This document shows, piece after piece, positions 27,106 to 39,952 of a stretch of DNA of 64,000 nucleotides. How positions within the stretch are numbered: position 1 is the first letter of the stretch; each line of letters starts with the position of its first letter. The notes below the pieces were generated by a model. The model was not told where the DNA came from. It worked only from the letters and a program-made list of their open reading frames with translations, and searched no databases. Source of the DNA: Dipetalonema caudispina (lineage: Eukaryota > Nematoda > Chromadorea > Rhabditida > Onchocercidae); the NCBI GenBank assembly GCA_013365325.1, contig JABVXV010000331.1, positions 1-64,000 on the forward strand. The letters are read 5' to 3'. Both the position numbers and the translations under genes were made by a program.

Positions 27106-30100
27106 ATGGCTGAAGAAAGTGATACATTAACGATAAGCGAACAATTACGGCTTGCCAAAGATATGGGATATTCTGATGAAGAGATCATGCAAGCGATCAG
27201 CATGAATTGTGCTAGAGATGGAGTATTACTTTTCATTTTTTATTAATTTTTATTTATTTATCTTCAAAATTTGCAAAAATTAATCACTCAAAAAGAAAAA
27301 ATTTTTGAATTAACATAAATTTAGAATTTAAAATGTAAAAAATTATGACATGGATATGGCGTCATTTGGATGGTACTAAATGTGAAGTGAGAAAATATTG
27401 GTGATATGAAGTGTTTTTTAATAATTTTCAAATGTAAAAAAATTACATTTGAAAATTATCAAAAAACATAATATAATCACATAGTGGATAGAATTCGCAT
27501 TGATAATCATGCCGAAAGAGAGAGAGAAAGTGAAAATAAGAAAAAGAAAGAAATTTATTTTCTAAAATAAATAATCTAAATTGGCATAAGTTATGTGTAT
27601 TAATTATTAAATAAGTTACATATTAAATATAAAGTTGTAAATTTTAATCCGATTAAATTAATTAAATTGTAACAAATAATATTTGCAAGATTTTCTCCGC
27701 ATATGAAAGGAAAATAATTAGGTATACTTCATGAAATGACAAATTATAATAACAATGAAACTTTAAGGATAAAACGTAAAAACGTTCACGACAAATTTGA
27801 TCGCAATTTATGCCTTAAACATGCATTAAAATAATAACGATTTCCGATGTCATGTAATATTTCAATACTAATTATAGGAAAAAAACTCGCAAATATATTC
27901 AAAGTTTATTTATAAATTTAAATATATTTGAATAAAACAAACGTTAAATCACATTTTATGTTTGGTTGACATTTATTAATGCACAATTTGACATTACTTT
28001 TTGCAGTCATATCGAGCATTTTCATCAACAAATGCTATGATTGATATGTTAGCACGAGTGCAACGAATATGTGAAACAACCGAATCTGTTGATTCCGGAT
28101 GCGGAATGGGCAAAAAATATGAAAGTATCATTCAGTTGGGGAATAGAAACGATACAGATTTGAATCGAAGGTTACCCAATTGCTGTTTCCGCTTTGTACC
28201 TTGCAATCGCTTCTCACATGCACCACAATCACATGAGATAGTTTGCCGAACAATACAAATATGGTTTAGTCATAGGTAATTAATTAGTTAATAGATTATA
28301 CAAGGTGTATCTCTGTTTATTTCATTACTGTTCATTTAACAACAGTTTTGGAAATAATTGAAAATTTGAATGTTTTAATTAAAATTTAACTAAAACAATT
28401 ACATATTGGAATTGTTTTATTTTTATCGAGAAATTCGAATATTACAATGTAGAGTGTTTATATTTTTCCCTGAAGTAATGCGTATTATGAAATATATTAA
28501 AAATATAGTCTTAAAATTTATGAAATTAACATCTCGAATATGTCCTATTTATTCTTTTTCTTCTTAAATAGATAATTTCTCTTGCTTTCCTTCTAGTTCA
28601 ATTTTTGCTCGGATTTTTTTTTTTTTTTACTGACCTAGTATACATTTTATTTGATATTATTTGCTCAAAAATATATAAAGTCAAATTTGACATATTTGCT
28701 CATGGGTACGATGAAAAAGAATATTCTACATGGAAAAATTTACAACTGTTATTTTAGAATCATTAAGGAAATTTTCATTCAAGAAAAAATTACTGAAATT
28801 ATAATTTATAAAACTGTTAGAGATTTAGGCATTATGAAAATTTGTGGTAAAATTTTGACGCAAGTAACGCAACTGCTATTTTGACATAATATATTGATTT
28901 ATCAATAAGTTGGCAAAAATTCCAGGAGAAGGAAGATAAAAGTAGTGAAATAGTAATATTTGGAAGCATCAAAGATTTTAATATCTTAAAATCATAATAT
29001 AAGATAATCGAGAGGTAATTAGCACCTTAATATAATTTATCCCTTCAATTAGGATAATACTTTTAAATTCTCTGCTTTTTTTTTTTTTTTTTCTTTAATA
29101 AACGAAAGAAAAAAATAAGTAAATAAACACAATTTTTGCTTTCGAACATACATATTCTCTGCTTTGCTTTTGCTTCATGCTTAGCTTCTTTTTAAATCCA
29201 AAAATGTCGAATGAATTTATTTGTCGTATTCCTTTTAACGTTCGAACTGGACTTTAACGTAGATGACTGTTTTCATACTTTAAGGATAATATGGATTTAC
29301 GACAAAGTGACAGATAAGGATAAATGTATTAATTTAGTTAGTAAGAACTAATATATTGACATAGTGCTATATATAAATAGGCTTATCAGCTTGATGATAC
29401 TTTAAATTGTTGGTACTTGATGGTACTTTAAATTAAAGTAAATGATAGCTTGATGGTACTTTAAATTAAAGTAAATTAAACATGTCAAATTTTAGATTCA
29501 GACTATTGTTATATTAATATTTTAGGAAATAAATTTAGAAAGAAAATCACTTAATCAAGAGATGATCAAAATGATTATAGTATTTAAAATCATAGATGAA
29601 ATTTGTCATTAATTATAAGTTTGCAGTAACCATGTACATGGTTCATCAACACATATATCTGGTTCAAGCATACGTCGTGCTACGTCATTTCATAGTGCAT
29701 CACCAGCAATTCGTAAATCACCAGGTTTATTAATTTAAATTAAATTTCAAAAAGGTTATATGAATACAATCGAGTAAATAAGAATTTTTATCGACTTTTC
29801 TTTTGATCTTAAAAAACTTGACAGAATATAAAATATATTGAAATCAATGAAATTTTCGCTTCACGGAAATAAGAAACCAACATTGGTGCTGCAAATAATG
29901 CAGAAAAGTTTGTTAAACATAAATGATATCATTGAGCAATTATCAATAAATGTAGAACAAGACACTAGAGTAGAAAGGAAATTTGAAAATAAAAGAAATT
30001 TAAAAAATAAAAGAAAAATTGCAAAAAAAAATCATTTGCTTAGAAATTATATTAAATTTTAGATTTGAAAGAGTTTTTCGCTATTTCTATTCAAATTTTA

Positions 30101-33100
30101 TAATTTTTCAAATTTCAAGAAGTGTTGATATCGTCTTTTCACGAATATCGTTCAAGTCCACCACAATTTCAATTACAACGATTACTTGATGCTTTTGAAA
30201 AGGAGCAAAGAAGTTTCAACGATGAATCGACACGATCAATTCGTGCGCTTGAAGTACGATAATACAATTGCATTATAAGAAAACAACTTTTTTTTTTTCG
30301 TACGATTTATTTTCTTATTTTGTGAAAAAATTTTTTTTTTGATTGTTCTATAACAAAATTCAATGCTAGATTTTTTTTTTAAAACAAAAAAAGTATTTTT
30401 TTTGATTTTTTAATTTATTAGAAATAACTGAAGTAAAAAAGGAAAAAAAAAGTGGCAAAAATAATAGTTTTGAAGAATAGTAAATCAGTTGTTATCTAAA
30501 TTTTTAGTAGTTAAATTAGTGAAATAATTTAGAATAATTTAGCTAAATTGCTGAATTTTTATTGAAATTGAATTTAGGAAAGATGTAGACAATTTGCGGA
30601 TAATCAAGCAATTCTTCAAGTTCGACTTCTGGAAAAAGATTCTGAAATAGAATTGCTAAAAGTTCAGCTAAATACATGTACTGCAGTCGATGAACAGCTT
30701 CGATTAATGAAAACAAAGCTGGATAATGAAGTAAAAAAAAATTTAATTTTCTATTGGAATTAATCAATATGAAATTCGAACTTGAATATTTTCAACTTGT
30801 TTCATCCTTATTTTTGTCAAATTCAACTCCTAAAAAATTCGAATTAAGGTTAAAAAATCTCACCGAAATATCATATATAAAATATTAAACATGTGATTTA
30901 TATATAATATGTAGGTAATACTTTCCAACTTCAATTACTTATGTAATATAAATATTTTTGATACGCAGGTAACACGACATTTTTCCCACAGGCAAAAAAA
31001 AATATCAAATATTTTTTCGAAATAAAAATTTGCAAATTTTTTTAGGAAACCAAATTGTCATTTCACATATATATATCTTTTTGTTCACTCCAATTATTTC
31101 ACTGATTGTTGCTTATTAGCCTATCTAATTATTACTGTTTGTTGTTGAAGTATTATTATTGTATTTGTTTTATTTTATTTATACTTCTTTTTTGTTGAAC
31201 AAATACGATGAAAAAAAGAAGGAATCAACGACAAAATAAATGCAAATTATTCGAAAATTCAAAAATTTTATAATTTTACAATGTTTGAAATTTTTTAATT
31301 TATATTTATTTTCATAGCTTTCAAACTTTTTCCTTTTCTCTTCATCTTCAACGCATCGTTCTAATTTTTCCTGTTCATAGTTTTTTTTTTTTTTTTTTTT
31401 CTCTGAAATTCTCAAATTAAACTCAAATTCTGAAAATATTTTTGTTAATGATCAAAATCGCATTCCTCCCTACAGAACGAAAAGGAATTTTGATAGTGCC
31501 TGGGAAAGTAAAATTCTGTTAATGAGATTTAATTTTTATTTTGAAATATTAGAAAATAATAAAATTTTAGAAATCATAAATTTCAAAATTTTGATATTTA
31601 AAACTGGGATGAATTTGTGCATATAAATAATATTGTGTGAAATTTGAATTTAAACAATTGCTAGTAGTTGATATATGTTAAAAAATTTAAATGATGATAT
31701 TGTTCATCATGCATGCTATTTAAACGTCGCATTACTTTTAGTGGTAAAAAAAATTTGATTTCAGTTACTCGAAAGTAAGAGTAAAAGTGATCAAATTCGT
31801 GTTTTAACGGAACAAGCTGAAGTTGTTAAAAAACAACACGAAAATGAAATTCGAGAAAAAGATAAGGTAATTTTAATAGTATTTATAAATAAATTTTCTA
31901 ACAGTAAGGAAATATTTGATGTGCATTCGTTGCATTTCGTTGAAAATTCGGATGAGTTTTAAAATATCAGCTGAAAGATTTTTTATAATATTCATCGTGT
32001 TTAGCCTAAAACTAATGAATAACTAACTGAATAAATTGAGTAGTGAAGCTACGTCTGGAATTTGGTATAGTCTACTGTTACAGTTCAAAGGTTATCAATT
32101 GATTTATACTTTAAGTTATCAGATATTTAGTCTTAAAATTACTGCCTATAACTTCATGAAACATATTTTATCACGTTTGATGCTTTTTGATCTCTTTTGT
32201 CAATATAAAATGCAAGGATCCTTCGGAAATTCCTGAAATTTTTATTTAATAAATTAATAGTATTACTTCATTATCGTGTTTTAATATCATTTAATAATTA
32301 TTTTGATTTGGTAATCAGTGCTAATTGACGTCTTGATCATTCGTTCGTGTAATCGATCTATGATTTTATTTTACTAATCCTTTCAATACCTGTCATTCGA
32401 AAACACACATTATGTTTAATAATCATATATTTGAATTACTGATCAAATTATTGAAATTTTATTTTATTTTATTTTATTTATTTCAGTGTATCAGCGAACT
32501 TTTTTCAAAATTGAAGGCAGCTGAAGATGCAAGCAAACCAGCATTTGAAAAAACTGCTAATCTTCAAAGTGAAATTGAGGAACTGAAAAAACAGGTTAAT
32601 AATAGTTCTGAATTAATTTTCACGCTAATATATCAAAAGATAAAAGGAAACTTACCTTTTACAACATTTTTATCTCTTTGATTAAGCAGATAAATTGATA
32701 ACAAAGCCAATAAATTTGTATTATTCGTTTTGGAACATTTTCATTTTTTCAGTTGTAATGAATTTCCTTCTTTTCTTTTGCTTTTTTATTTTAAAATTAA
32801 TATTTATTTGTAGATTATCAAATTACTATATAAGATGTTTACGTGTGTTATATACGTTTAAATATAGTTGTATAAGTATATGCACGAATATTAATGTGTA
32901 ATAATTTGAAGGGAAAAGGTCCTCATTTTAGATAGTATTAGTTATCAAAGAAATTTTTTATTTTTGAATTAAAATTTAATTTTCTTTGTTCAGCTAGCTG
33001 AAAAAGAAGCTGATCTCAAGAAATGTGGAAATTGCTATGATGAAATGCGAAAAGCTGAGCAATTAATTGAGCAAATTCGCTTAGAACGTGATGAAGTACG

Positions 33101-33954
33101 ATCAACACTAAATAAAATACCTACTTGTGTTATTTGTCTTGATAAACGGGTTTGTTCAATTTTAATTTATGATAATTATAGAAAGCTTAAATTAAATTAA
33201 ATCAATTAGTAGATGCAAATGACGAACATAAAAAGTAACAGAATCAACTTTAAGATTAGTGATTTGGTTGAATATTGGAAACCTGAAGTGATAATATGCT
33301 TAATAATAGCAATAATATCATGTAATTAATTCTTTCATTGCAAAACATGCTTCAAATAGAATCCTTTCAGTTTGTAAAATTTTTTATAAAAACTTTTCAT
33401 CCACTTTCTTTGGATTATATGATACAAATATAAGATATAATTTTTTGATTGCTTCAAGTTTCATTATTCTACCTTCAAATTTGATTTTATAAAAGAAAAA
33501 CGAATAATTATTTCGCAATTTGCAAAGATTTCATTTTTCTTTTTATTCAATTCCGGTAAAATCTAATGGATAATATTAATAATTTCAAATGAGAAAAATA
33601 AGTAATTTTAAATGAAGCTAAAAAGTTCCAATAGTTTATTGCTTATTTTAGCAACTGAGAATTCCTTCCTGTACTTCATTAAACATCCAGATAATTATCA
33701 TTATTATTAGAATTTCATATAGATTATTGGATATTTCTAGTACGAACATTTCAATAAGTAATAATGAGATAATGATAGTGATAAAAAATTATTTCATAAA
33801 TGATAAATGATGATAATAACGAAATATATTTTAGCCACAAATGCTCTATATGCCATGTTCACATTTTATTTGTTGCGAAGGTTGTGGCAGTCGATTTGAG
33901 CAATGTCCAGCATGTCGGCAAAAAATATGTGGCAAAATAACAGTTTATCAGTAA
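27106..33954 (+). CDS. UBA-like, coiled-coil, C-terminal RING-finger protein (probable E3 ubiquitin ligase)
   Basis: Nine exons join in phase to 418 codons: 27106-27222, 28007-28275, 29627-29724, 30120-30253, 30578-30730, 31765-31866, 32487-32594, 32994-33149 and 33835-33954 (TAA). The N-terminus (EQLRLAKDMGYSDEEIMQAI) reads like a UBA/ubiquitin-binding helix bundle. Residues from about 150 to 365 are Glu/Lys/Leu-rich with heptad character, a coiled coil split over five phase-0 exons. The last 50 residues hold a C3HC4 RING with C372, C375, C387, H389, C393, C396, C403 and C406, ending 12 residues after the last zinc ligand. C-terminal RINGs of this sort occur in IAP/MEX-3-like ligases and recruit an E2; the ligase role is inferred from the fold. 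Residues 40-160 are Ser-rich and of low conservation appeal. AATAAA at 33953 and 34029 could serve for polyadenylation. Exon 2 is the least certain, because its 3' half is less protein-like, but the phase joins exactly. Confidence 0.88.
27412..27468. repeat. 26-bp near-perfect hairpin in intron 1 of the RING gene
   Basis: Arms 27412-27437 and 27443-27468 are inverted copies with a single mismatch, separated by AAAAA. The stem is AT-rich. Confidence 0.85.
29388..29479. repeat. Tandem repeat, about 32-bp unit, in intron 2 of the RING gene
   Basis: The phrase CTTGATGGTACTTTAAATTA occurs at 29415 and 29449, with a more diverged copy at 29389. Each of the two good copies contains the palindrome TACTTTAAATTAAAGTA. 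Confidence 0.75.
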
Positions 33955-34034
33955 TAAAATTACAAGGATATAAATGAAATTTAAATTTTATTCTTCGTTT
34001 TTTATTTTTCTTTTTTTTCAACCAATTTAATAAA
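33953..34034 (+). terminator. Candidate polyadenylation signals for the RING gene
   Basis: AATAAA at 33953-33958 overlaps the stop codon and a second AATAAA lies at 34029-34034. Confidence 0.4.
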
Positions 34035-34369
34035 TGGAAAGGAATAATTTTAGAATTTAATTGAAAAAAAAAAAGAAAGAAAGAAAGAAGGAGGGAAATA
34101 ATTATATAAATTATGTTTTTATGAAAGAAAAAGAAATATGATAAGTAATAATTTTAATTTGCAACAAATTTTATCACTATGCTTTTTTTTTCCCATTTAT
34201 TTATTTATTTATTTTTTTTTTGTTTGGATAAGCCCTAAATTAATGAGGGTATTTCAAACTTGGGTAATAATTTCTTTCTTATGCATTGCTCTATACAACA
34301 CTATCCTGCCATTTTATTGCATTGTATTATTATTCCAATAATTATTATTATAATTACTGTTTTTATCAC

Positions 34370-34400
<31 letters not shown>

Positions 34401-35651
34401 ATCATCGATATCATTAGTATCATTGTAATAAGTCAAATTAATGAAGGCTGCCAAAATGTTTCTTTCAAAATTTCCATGTTTTCTTCCATCTTTATTCTTG
34501 CTTTTCGTCCTGCATTTTCTTAATTTGTTCTCTAATTATTATTCCTCTCTTCTGCCATTATCAGTTTTTGGCTTTCGTTTGCTCTTGAAATTAGTGTAAA
34601 TTTTGAAAATAAAATTGTTCCAATATTTATTTCGTTTTGCTACTTTTTACTAGTGGTAATAGCAGAAGTAGTAATAGTAATGATAGCAGTAATATTTTTA
34701 GTATATTGTTGACATGAGTGAAAAGAATATATTTTAAAATGAAAACAAACAGTTCTTCTATGGTAATATTCATTCGTATGAAAGAATGGAAAAAAGCTTA
34801 CTGATATAATCTTGAAACGGCAGTTCGTAGTTCCGGGAACGATATATAGTTCAAATGATAAACTTAATAGGATAGTTAGCTCGGTTGAAAAGCATTGGCA
34901 GTACTGGGAATATTCCCAATTGTAAACATGAAAATGATATTGCTTTGCTAACCAATCCATATCTTTGGAGAAAATATTTATTTCACACATGTAGTTAAAA
35001 ATCAATTTTATGTCCCAGTTGCTAGAGAAGTACAGTCAAAAATCTAATCTGCGTAATCAAATCTTGCTATTTTTGCATATCTTGATTTGTTTCATATTCG
35101 ATCCCAAAAATCTAATAGGTAACTCACTGCAGTAAGCTGACGATTTCATTTTGTCGAAAACCCTCTCAACAAAATGATCAAAATGATAAACCACATTATA
35201 TCTAATAAATTCTTCTTGTACAGGTTATTCATTTTCAAAATGCAAATTTCCGCATCGAACGATAGTTCAAATGAAGTTCCAATCATAAGATGTTTGTGAA
35301 AAAATATACATGTAAAACATAGAAAATATATGTGGAAGTACTTAAAATATGATAGGAATCTCAGCAATTTCATGAAACAGCAGTAATAACAGTTCCCAAA
35401 AAACAAGCAGGCCTTCCAACGTTCAAAATTAACGCTTTTCGAACTCTTAAGATCACGAAAATAAAGGATCACGAATTTCAGGAATAGGAAAACAGTGTCA
35501 TGAAATATCATAAACTACATCACATCGAGCATGAATTAATTTCATGATCTTATGGATAAGATCGATTAGTGCCTGAAATCTTTCGTCAGTACATCTCTCC
35601 CCGTTTAATAAACTGCGAAATGCTTGAGTTCCAATCAAAACTATTATACAT
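33955..35651. other. Intergenic region between convergent RING and sHSP genes
   Basis: It must contain the 3' UTRs of both neighbours. Two 121-codon frames on the minus strand (34640-35005 and 35146-35511) lack splice context and recognisable domains. An ATT/ATC-rich microsatellite lies around 34330-34430. Confidence 0.5.
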
Positions 35652-37122
35652 TCATTCATGTTTTACGGGAATCTCTGTATCGATCACAACGGCTTCTGGA
35701 GGTGTATTATATGGTGCTTTGATTTGCAGAATTCCATCAGACGTGAAGTGACATGTCATATCTTAAAAACAGTTTTCAGTTTTTCCTTGCCTAATTTCTT
35801 CACTAACTACTTTATTACTAACGAACAGCTTTCAATTGTCTCGACAAATTTTCAGAGTTCGAAACTCATAAAAAAGGACTTGCAAAATCTTTTTAATATT
35901 CTAATTGAGAGTTTATATTTACCTTTAGTAACCACTCCTTGTGGCAAAGTAATTTTACGCAAATATTCAAACTTCGTTTCGTCATCTTTGTGTTTCGCTT
36001 CCACTGTCAGAGTATTTTCCTTTGCATTAGTCTTGACAGTAACCTGAGTTATCCATGACCAAATTAAGATAGAAATTTGAAAAAAATCTCAAATTTTTGA
36101 AAAGGACAAGGTCGAAATATCGTCACACTAACAACACTTTCATAAAATTATTTCCAAACAATATTAACCACAAATGAAAAAGAAAACTAGTTTAGTTTGT
36201 AGATTAAATTTTAATGATATAGAAATATATGATGCAAACCTCTTCCGGCTTAAATCTACGAACATCCAGTTCCAACAAGAATTTTTTTACACCATCTTCT
36301 TCCACGATTGGATTCAGAACGCGATATGTTTCTATTTGCGAAGGGTGTTCGCGAACTCCTATAGGTCGAAAACTATCAAACCAGTCGCGTGAATTCCCTT
36401 AAAATGAGATGAAATTTATTACTTATTGCTCTGATAAGGTTGAATGACAGTATGAAGAATGAATGGTGTTAGAGAACGGAATCTACGAGGATATGCACCA
36501 ACTTCATCACTGTTTTTTCAGTTTTCTTGTCGTTCCTGTTCTGTTTAATTAGTAATGATTTTAAGTATGGATCTCGTAAATCAGCGTTTAGTATCAGCAA
36601 AAATATCTCTGTCTGACGGGATTTATTTCCGTATACTTTATTGATACTAACACTACCGTTTTTCTTAAAGGTCACTGCATTGCGAATCTGGGACAATAGT
36701 TATGGAAAGAGCAGAAGAGTGCATATTGTTGTGTAATGAAATAAGAACTGATGCTGAGTGTCTTAAAATACCTTTCTTCTACTAAGTAAATAAAAAAAAA
36801 GAATTAATCTCTTAAAAATATACAAACTGAGAGGAAACCAAAAATGTGGAAATTTCTAAACCAAATTTCAAACTTCGAGCAATTTCTAGAAACTAACAAG
36901 TTTTAAGTTCACTTATATTTATATAGAGTGAACCACCAGCTTACAAAAGGCTCGATCAAAGTATCGCTCAATTTCCTGCAGCTGTCTGTCGATACTCCTG
37001 AACATTGATGAGAGTGGATATCTAGATCCGAAAGAGTAATTCCTGGTGGAACAGCTCCGTAATCCATTAGTTACAGCATTAATCCCCTGACGTGTAATCT
37101 GTCTAGTCAGTAAGCGTAACAT
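35652..37122 (-). CDS. Small heat-shock protein (HSP20/alpha-crystallin family) with mitochondrial-type leader
   Basis: Four minus-strand exons, in transcript order 37122-36945, 36397-36240, 36043-35923 and 35761-35652, give 188 residues. The alpha-crystallin domain runs from about residue 85 to 165 and holds FLLELDVRRFKPEEVTVKT, then LTVEAKH, the beta7 Arg in EYLRKITLPQGV, and TSDGILQIKAP. The C-terminal tail carries the I-x-V anchor motif (EIPVKHE), which binds neighbouring subunits. Such proteins are ATP-independent holdases. The first 35 residues (MLRLLTRQITRQGINAV...) contain several Arg, no acidic residue and alternating hydrophobics, as in mitochondrial presequences, followed by RNYSFGSRYPLSSMF. 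The ATG at 37122 lies 15 bases after TTTTCCAG, a plausible trans-splice or cis-splice acceptor, so an upstream exon cannot be excluded. A strong heat-shock element lies upstream. Confidence 0.92.
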
Positions 37123-37710
37123 TAAGCGTGATCTGGAAAACAACAACTAAATTAATATATAGGGAATTCAGCGTATTGATGAATTACTTTTCACCAGAAC
37201 TTAACATAACACATTCTAGGACAAAACGGAAAAGACAAGTACCACAACAAATGCAATCCCAAATACGAGTAACAACCTGATAGAGCACAAATAAAACAAA
37301 GAGATATGGTATTATCCAAAACTGCCAAAATATACTTTAGCCATTCCATAATAATGCGGATATTTTGCCAACTAACGATATCTATCGGACAGATATTATC
37401 GGATAATGAAATTAGTCCAGGATAAGGAAATTCGGATAACGGAATATTATTTGTAATATACACAATAGAATAAAGAAATTTTGAAAAGTACGCAACAATG
37501 CTGGAATGTTGATATCAGAATAACTGGAAACAAAATCTAGGAATTACGAGGGAAAAAAAGGAATAGTTTTGCTCATCAATACGACAGATGATTACAGTAG
37601 CGTACGTGACCTCATTCTAAACTAGAGAACCATAGATGATAAAACTTCACGTGTAACATCGAATGCCGAAGTAGCTATTGACTTCCTTTAAATACATGAC
37701 GGATGGCCCG

Positions 37711-37733
37711 TTCTGGAAATTTCCCGAACATTC
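37711..37733. promoter_or_regulatory. Heat-shock element, five perfect alternating units
   Basis: TTC-nn-GAA-nn-TTC-nn-GAA-nn-TTC occurs without mismatch: TTC 37711, GAA 37716, TTC 37721, GAA 37726, TTC 37731. This is the HSF-1 binding consensus (a functional element needs at least three units). It lies 589 bp upstream of the sHSP start codon and about 2.4 kb from RFC1, so it most likely drives the sHSP. Confidence 0.85.
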
Positions 37734-37798
37734 TGATTCATTCCTGGTTGATGAAATTTTGAACTTTTGTTGATAAATATTGATGGTTTAGGACGCGG

Positions 37799-38038
37799 AC
37801 AATCATCATATGCATCAAACATTCTTATAAACGTATATATGACTTACTTACGTCAACATTCTCCGTGTCATACTTATATTACGTATGTGAGAATCTTTTA
37901 CTATCATGATAAGACGTGAACAATCATCGTATGCATCAAACATTCTTATAAACGTATATATGACTTACTTACGTCAACATTCTCCGTGTCATACGTAATA
38001 TACGTAACACGTTTGTGAGAATCTTTTACCATGATGAT
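37799..38038. repeat. Tandem duplication, 121-bp unit, two copies
   Basis: 37799-37919 and 37920-38038 are near-identical (ACAATCATC...GCATCAAACATTC...). Each copy contains TTACGTCA, a bZIP/CRE-like motif, and ACGTA-containing palindromic stretches. They differ mainly after GTGTCATAC. Confidence 0.92.
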
Positions 38039-39517
38039 AGTAGTAATAAATATTTCTGAAATTTTAATTGTAAATGGTAGGAGATTGTTCGATAAAATTC
38101 ATCCTTAGATTACATTTCAAATTTTGCAAAATTTTTTGACTTGTGTGTTTGGGGAATTCACGTCATTTCCACGTGTACTTATGACATATGACATAACACG
38201 TGAGAATGCCAATATGTAAAGAAGTGAAAAAAAAATGTGTGTATGTGGGTAATGTTTTAGAAAAAGAAAAAAAATCAAACAAAATTTTTGAAAAAATAAC
38301 TGGAATGAAGAGTAAAATATGTCATTAATTATGAAATATCCTATTTTTTACCATGGCTTATTAAAATATTGCCATGGCCTTTTGACCCGAAAAATTTTAT
38401 TCCTCGAATCTCCATAACCTAAAAATATATTCTATTTCATGCAAAAATATATACTATGACAGCAATTATAATTACCTGTTATTCCTTTTTTCTTTTTTTT
38501 TTTATTATAAAAACCAATGAGAAATAAAATGTGGAAGGAAATGATGTGAAAGATAAGATTTCATGGTTTATCACATCTTCCAGATCATAATCACGGAAAT
38601 TAATCACATAAGTGATCATTTCTTTTTTTTTTTCTCAAATTTCTTTCATCGTTAGTTTTATTTCCATTTTTAATTATTAATAGAAATGAAAAATATAGTA
38701 AGGTAAGAATATGCAAGTAAAGGAAGAGAGAAAAAAAAAATAATAATAATCAAATGTAAAAGAAGAACTTTACGGTTTATCAAATCTTCCAATTCAAAAT
38801 CTCAAAAGTTTATTACTCAGGCGCTGAAACTTCGAATAAGCACTTAAGTAATCTTCATTCTATAATTTTTTTCACTATCAATTTTGATCCCTATTTTTAA
38901 TCATAATCATCAGTTATTTTGATCAAATTACAAAATATCATCGGATGATCCGTCAAGTACAACGATTGTGAAACATTTATGTTAGTAATATAATGAAAAT
39001 CTTGAGGAAATTTTAATTACCTATAGTTTTTGCATTAAATTACTTTAATATCAATTATATTTTACTACCGTTAATATAATGAATTTTCAAGAAGTTCCTC
39101 CTTTCTTATTTTTTTTTTTCCTTCATTTCCTTAAAATTTGAATTAAATTGCTTGCTTAGTTTTTTTTTTTTTTTTTTTTCTTAAATTGTAGTAAATCCTT
39201 TATTGCGAAATAATCTTTCATTTTATACTTCCTATGGTAGTATTATACTTTTGATAAAACTCTTATTGATAAAAACTCTTATCAATCTTTGCTGTTTCCT
39301 CTATTTCAACAGTTATTTTATCATATTTGCTGCTCTAATTTATACATTTTACAAGTAATTTCAATTTTGTTTTAAGTTCTGATAAAGTCTGTTTTATAAA
39401 TATATTTCTCATATTATCTTATTTATGTTCCAATTTTCAATGCATACATTCTCAAAATTCATTTCCGATTTTTCTACACATATATTCGGTATCATAAATC
39501 GGAAGTAATATTTTCAG

Positions 39518-39603
39518 GAACTGATGATAGCATGAATCAAATGGAATTATCTTTTCTGAGAGCTACCGGATCAAGTCGGAAAAAAGTTATCATTTATGGT
39601 TAG
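39518..39603 (+). other. Orphan exon-like frame upstream of RFC1
   Basis: After the acceptor ATTTTCAG, 27 codons of protein-like composition (contains MNQMELSFLRATGSSRKK) run to TAG. It could be the 3' exon of an unrecognised gene or an alternative RFC1 first exon: a weak GT in phase 0 follows the Lys-Lys codons, and RFC1 exon 2 starts in phase 0. Confidence 0.25.
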
Positions 39604-39720
39604 ATTAAGCTCAGGATGTTATAACAAGTAGCAAATGTGATTTGAGACGAATTCGTTTCATTCGTCAGTTCAACATTTTCTAGCGTGAAAGGAACAGTCA
39701 GTCATGTTTGTGAGCTTGGT

Positions 39721-39952
39721 AATTTTCTTCTAAGAATGATAGAAGAGCGGGAGGAAGCGGGGGAGATAGGGAGAGGAGTTAGGGGAGTAGTTTTTTTTGA
39801 GTTCTCAATATTACATAATATATGGAAGTAACTACTGATAATTTTCTTCTAAGAATGATCGAAGAGCGGGAAGAAACGGGGAAGATAGGGAGAGGAGTTA
39901 GGGGAGTAGTTTTTTTTTGAATTATTACTTAATATATGGAAGTAAACATTCG
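39721..39952. repeat. Tandem duplication, 119-bp unit, two copies, purine-rich
   Basis: 39721-39839 and 39840-39952 share AATTTTCTTCTAAGAATGAT, a strand-asymmetric GA-rich block (GGAGATAGGGAGAGGAG) and ATATATGGAAGTAA. The GA block is unusual in this AT-rich setting. The array lies about 200 bp upstream of RFC1. Confidence 0.9.

Noticed and set aside
34640..35511. Two 121-codon minus-strand frames, with weak resemblance in LSFEL segments to p24/TMED lumenal domains
   Set aside because: The resemblance is a few residues long and the two frames do not join through good splice sites; the region fits the sHSP 3' flank.
37191..37463. 91-codon minus-strand frame upstream of the sHSP
   Set aside because: It does not join in phase to the sHSP and has no known domain; more likely 5' UTR or intron.
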